In this document: positions 60,536 to 64,000 of the stretch, one piece after another
Layout: the number at the start of each line of letters is the position of its first letter
How positions within the stretch are numbered: the stretch's first letter is position 1
Source: Anomaloglossus baeobatrachus
Taxonomy: Eukaryota > Chordata > Amphibia > Anura > Aromobatidae
Assembly: GCF_048569485.1 (NCBI RefSeq)
Contig: NC_134364.1
Location: forward strand, 135,116,636-135,180,635
Reading direction: 5' to 3'
Length of the DNA: 64,000 bases
The notes under the pieces: generated by a model
What the model saw: the letters and a program-made list of their open reading frames with translations, nothing else
The model's database searches: none
What the model was told of the DNA's origin: nothing
Program-made: the position numbers and the translations under genes

Positions 60536-60853
60536 GTAAACTGGCTCAGTGGTTAGCACTGCAACTGGTAAACTGGCTCAGTGGTTAGCACTGCAGTCTT
60601 TTGGTGGCTCAGTGGTTAACGTTGCAGTCTTGCAGCGCTGGGGTCCTGGGTTCAAATCCCACAATGGACAACATCTGCAAGGAGTTTGTATGGTCTCCCC
60701 GTATCTGCGTGGGTTTCTTCCGGGTCCTCCGGTTTCCTCCTACACTCCAAAGACATAGTGATAGGGAATTTAGATTGTGAGCCCCAATGGGGACAGTGTT
60801 CCTGATGTATGTAAAGCGCTGTGGAATTAATAGCGCTATATAAATGAATAAAT
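60536..60853 (+). mobile_element. tRNA-derived SINE with triplicated head
   Basis: The tRNA-like head has an A box (TGGCTCAGTGG) and a B box GGTTCAAATCC at 60649-60659, internal RNA polymerase III promoter elements. A conserved body follows (CCGGTTTCCTCCTACACTCC; GATTGTGAGCCCCAATGGGG), then a LINE-like tail, GTAAAGCGCTGTGGAATTAA, ending in TAAATGAATAAA. The head motif occurs three times (60542, 60574 and 60605). ATAAACTG at 60528-60535 and 60854-60861 is the likely target duplication. Inserted in repeat A, copy B. Confidence 0.88.
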
Positions 60854-61480
60854 ATAAACTGCGCAACGGAAAAAAAGTCAAACCGCCCAAATTTTGGTTT
60901 TTTTGGCCATTGCAATAATAGGTGATCAAATCATCGCATCTACACCAAAATGATGTAATTAACAATATCCACTCAAGATGTAAAAAATAAGCCATCATTG
61001 AGCCCCAGATCTGGAAAAGTGAGAATACTGCGGGTCTTGGAAAATGACAACAAAATAACAATTTTTTTTTTATTTTTTTTTTATTTTTGACGGGGGTCAA
61101 TTTCATATATTTTTTTTTCCACTTAGATAAAAGTAAAGCTATACAAATTTGGTATCTGTGAACTTGCACTGACTTGGGTAATCATATTGTCAGGTTAATT
61201 TTACCATATAGTGAACATGTTAAATTAAAAAACAAACAAACAAACCAATCTTTGAATTATACTTTTTTTTTGCAATTTCACCACATTTGTTTTTTCCCCC
61301 CACTTTCCAGTACAGTCTGCGCAGAATGAATGGTGTCATTCCAAAGTACATCTTGTCCTGCAAAAACAAGCCCTCATATGGGAATATTGACGGAAAAATG
61401 GCCCTTGGAAGAAGGGTAGGAAAAAATGGAAAGTGGACTGGGCGTGACTGGTTAATGACCAAACTTTCCATAGCACTGTA

Positions 61481-61715
61481 GGCTCTTTCACAATCACAAG
61501 GGACCACTCTTTTTGTCCCTACAGATAACCTTTGACATCAATTGACTATTACGCCACCTCATCGGTATGCCAGGTTGGAACTGCTCGGCATGTAATATTG
61601 ACACGCCAAATTATATTAGCCATACTGCAAATAATAATAATAATTATGATAATAACGGCTTTCAACTTGATCTCAAGCCTTGGTGACTTGATGGGTAAAC
61701 GCTCTGTAGGAAGAT
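61481..61715. other. Unassigned sequence between repeat A and the LINE tail
   Basis: Short ATA-rich tract at 61630-61660. Nothing else recognised. Confidence 0.4.
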
Positions 61716-61946
61716 CAATCTTATTAATGTCTACTTAGGTCCACCAGGGTCTTCGCTGTCATTATTTTGATTGCATCCAGCCATCTGGTTGCTGGTCTTC
61801 GTCTTCGCCTTGTTCCTTCTATTCTTCAGACCACGATGTCCTTCTTTAGTGATGTTCTTTTGATGTGTCCAAAGTTGGCAAGTTATAGTTTGGTGATCCT
61901 TACATCGAGTGACATGTGTGGATTGATTTGTTCCAAAATCGATTTT
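61716..61946 (-). pseudogene. LINE ORF2 C-terminal remnant
   Basis: The - strand frame reads SILEQINPHMSLDVRITKL, a stop, LANFGHIKRTSLKKDIVV, a stop, then RIEGTRRRRRPATRWLDAIK. The pattern FGH-[IL]-x-R...EG-x-RRRGR-x-x-x-RWLD is the typical tail after the reverse-transcriptase domain of many LINE ORF2 proteins. Two in-frame stops and the lack of the RT domain show a dead fragment. It ends where the DIRS terminal sequence starts. Confidence 0.75.
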
Positions 61947-61961
61947 GTTTATTTCTTCATC

Positions 61962-64000
61962 GTTCCTTATGGGAGACCCAGATCATGGGTGTATAGCTTC
62001 TGCCTCCGGAGGACACACAAAGTACTACACTAAAAAGTGTAGCTCCTCCCTCCGAGCATATACACCCCCTGGATGACTCACATCTAGCCAGTTCAATGCT
62101 TTTGTGTTCAGGAGGTCACACACACATGCATTCTCATCTGATTTTTGATTTTTGATTTCAAAGAGTTGGAAGAAAAGCGGGTCCAAACTGGACCCCCGGC
62201 ATGTCCCTTCACACCCCACTGTGTCGGCGGTGCTGTTAAGGTTGATTTACAAGGCTGGAGCCTTACATGCCACGCTCCTTCACCATCCCTCGGGCTCTGG
62301 CTTGAAGTGGGAGCCATCACGGTTCTCACTGCTTTGCAGGAGACCGGTCTCCATCCGCAGCCCTTTCAGGACCCTGCCGGACGGAGCGCTCACCCCTCAG
62401 GGACCTGGCCCTGCGTCTCATAAGCTAAGTATTGAGACGTTATTGTGGGGTCCCTTGTACATTTATTGTGGGGAGAGTGTGTTATTTCACTTTGCTATGA
62501 TTTCCGGCCGGTTCTCTGGTTTTCTCCTGAGAACCGCGCCGAGGGTGCCTGCTCATCGGCCGCATGGGAAAATTTAGGCCCCGGCTTCGGCCTAGTTTCG
62601 TTTTCACTGCCCCTGCATGTCAGTCATGCAGGGGGACAGTGCGGCGCCGCCCACCGGCCGTTCAGCAGAGGGGAGGACACTCCTCTCTGACGTGATGTTT
62701 CCCTCCCCTGTATATCCCCTTGGCCCTCCGGTTCCCGCTCTTGGACTAATCCTCCGCCCCCCCCCTCCTCACTCCGGCGCCATTTTATCAGCGTTCACAC
62801 ACTGATCGGCGCTGGCTGCTAGCAGCTCTGCATCTGTCTGGGGGTCCAAGCTGTGGAATCCGGAGGGCACAAAAACGGCCACAACCTCTGGTTGTGGACT
62901 TTCTTGTACTCTCTGGGGGTCATTCTGAAGGAGTGTGTTCTTTACTGCAGAACCTCCACCTCAGCAGCATGTCTCTCACTAGGAGCAAGGCTGCAAGGCT
63001 TTACTCTATATGCACTGCATGTCAGCTCATACTGCCTGAACCGAGCACATATCCACATTGTGATGCCTGCTCTAACATGGTGGTGCCTCAGCCTGGAGTC
63101 TCCCCAGGGGTCCCTCCGGCTGCTCCGGCCCCGGTAGCTGAACCCCCGACTTGGGTAGCATCGTTTTCTAAAGCTATCTCCCAGTCCTTTGCCGACTCCA
63201 TGGGACAGCTGTCCCGGACTCTGCTGACCATGCATCAGCCCCTTCTCAGGGCGCCTCTGCTGCTTCGGCTCGCTCTGCAGAGCTCACAGAGGATTTTTCG
63301 CCTGTTCACGGACCCCGTCCTCCTAAACGGAGACGCAGGGACTCTTCTCCTTCCTCGTCCCACGGCTCTGATTCACGAGCTGAAGTGCAGGGCGAGGAGG
63401 ATGCCTTTACTGTGGGCTCGGACGCTACCTCTATGTACCCCATTGATTTATCTGAAGGGGATGCGGATGTTAGTGACTTGATTGCGTCCATTAATTCCGT
63501 ACTGGACCTCAATCCACCAGTGTCAGGGGAACGAGCCTCTCTGGTAGAAAAACACCAGTTTACCTCACCTAAGAGAGCAAGGAGTATGTTTTTTAACCAC
63601 TCCAGTTTTCAGGCCACTGTGACCAAGCCCAGGGCCTGTCCTGACAAACGCTTCCCAAAGCGTAGTTCTGATGAACGTTTTCCCTTTCCACCAGAGGTGG
63701 TCAAGGAGTGGGCTCATTCACCAAAGGTAGATCCTACGGTGTCTAGAATCTCAGCCCGGACAGTTGTATCTGTGGCCGATGGCACCTCACTTAAAGATCC
63801 CACTGACCGCCAGGTTGACCTTCTGGCCAAATCTGTATATGAGGCGGCAGGGGCCTCGTTCTCCCCGTCTTTTGCAGCGGTGTGGGCTCTTAAAGCCGTC
63901 TCTGCTTCTCTGGAGGAGATGCATTCCCTCACCAGGGACTCTATGCCCGAAATGGTTGCCTTAACTTCCCAGGCTTCGGCTTTTTCATCCTATGCCATGA
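61962..64000 (+). mobile_element. DIRS-type retrotransposon fossil, 5' part, runs off the window
   Basis: Begins with a terminal sequence GTTCCTTATGGGAGACCCAG and CATGGGTGTATAGCTTCTGC, familiar from frog DIRS elements. After a leader it enters a gag-like region with AARLYSICTACQLILPEP near 62990-63050 and a region around LLAKSVYEAAGASFSPSF near 63820-63880. DIRS elements use a tyrosine recombinase in place of an integrase and have inverted terminal repeats. The reverse transcriptase and recombinase lie outside the window, so whether the whole copy is intact cannot be judged; the visible part appears degraded. Confidence 0.8.

Larger units (their letters stand above)
54039..61480 (+). repeat. 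Anuran interspersed repeat A, copy B, spread over 7.4 kb by insertions
   Basis: Starts TTAACCCCTTTAAGACCAAT at 54039. Its parts (60270-60535 and 60862-61480) match copy A in order and then extend beyond it, through TAGATAAAAGTAAAGCTATA, CAAGCCCTCATATGGGAATA and GGTTAATGACCAA near 61460. Between the start and 60240 it is interrupted by an LTR-like repeat and its nested elements; the SINE at 60536-60853 interrupts it again. The link between 54039 and 60240 is inference from the family's usual order. Confidence 0.5.

Noticed and set aside
60605-60665. Possible functional tRNA gene
   Set aside because: Only A- and B-box motifs are present, with no cloverleaf arms. They are the head of a SINE, followed by its body and LINE-like tail.
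47981-64000. Third coding exon of the pla2g4f-like gene
   Set aside because: I looked for the next C2 segment (SKADCYV, then DPEWNE-like) on the + strand and found none. Nearly all of the region is explained by repeats.

Overview
The window looks like non-model amphibian DNA, most likely a neobatrachian frog or toad. It carries a dense, nested mix of repeat families that I recognise from anuran genomes: Tc1/mariner elements with long terminal repeats, the hAT family whose ends read CAGGGCTGTGGAGTCGG, a frog-type Helitron, Penelope-like elements, DIRS, a tRNA-derived SINE and frog LTRs. Almost none of it is protein coding. No prokaryotic operon, CRISPR or phage content is present.

The one host gene I can support is the 5' end of a group IV cytosolic phospholipase A2, best matched to pla2g4f (cPLA2 zeta), on the + strand. 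Exon 1 is at 34116-34229 and exon 2 at 47908-47980. Both have good splice signals, compatible phase and the family's N-terminus plus first C2-domain strand. Intron 1 is 13.7 kb. Intron 2 begins at 47981 and appears to run past the window end, because I find no exon 3.

Region by region. 1-33890 is one uninterrupted satellite of about 890 copies of a 38-bp monomer, open at the left edge and with higher-order duplications. It stops only about 225 bp before the start codon, leaving a short CpG- and GC-box-rich promoter segment. 34230-47907 (intron 1) holds a 15-bp array, a 25/26/27-bp array, frog interspersed repeats, MITEs, a fossil LTR and a nest: a Tc1-type element (DD37E by my count) split by a hAT element that itself carries a MITE and a Penelope-like fragment. 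47981-64000 (intron 2) holds a TTAA-flanked palindromic element, a truncated Tc1 end, a Helitron with exact ends, a fossil LTR-like repeat interrupted by a 3.5-kb Penelope-like twin-arm insertion, a SINE, a LINE tail and the start of a DIRS fossil.

The long open frames in the arrays (up to 688 codons) are by-products of repeats lacking stops, not genes. The most notable features are the size of the satellite and its closeness to a gene start, its internal duplication history, and the inverted architecture shared by Penelope-like pieces.
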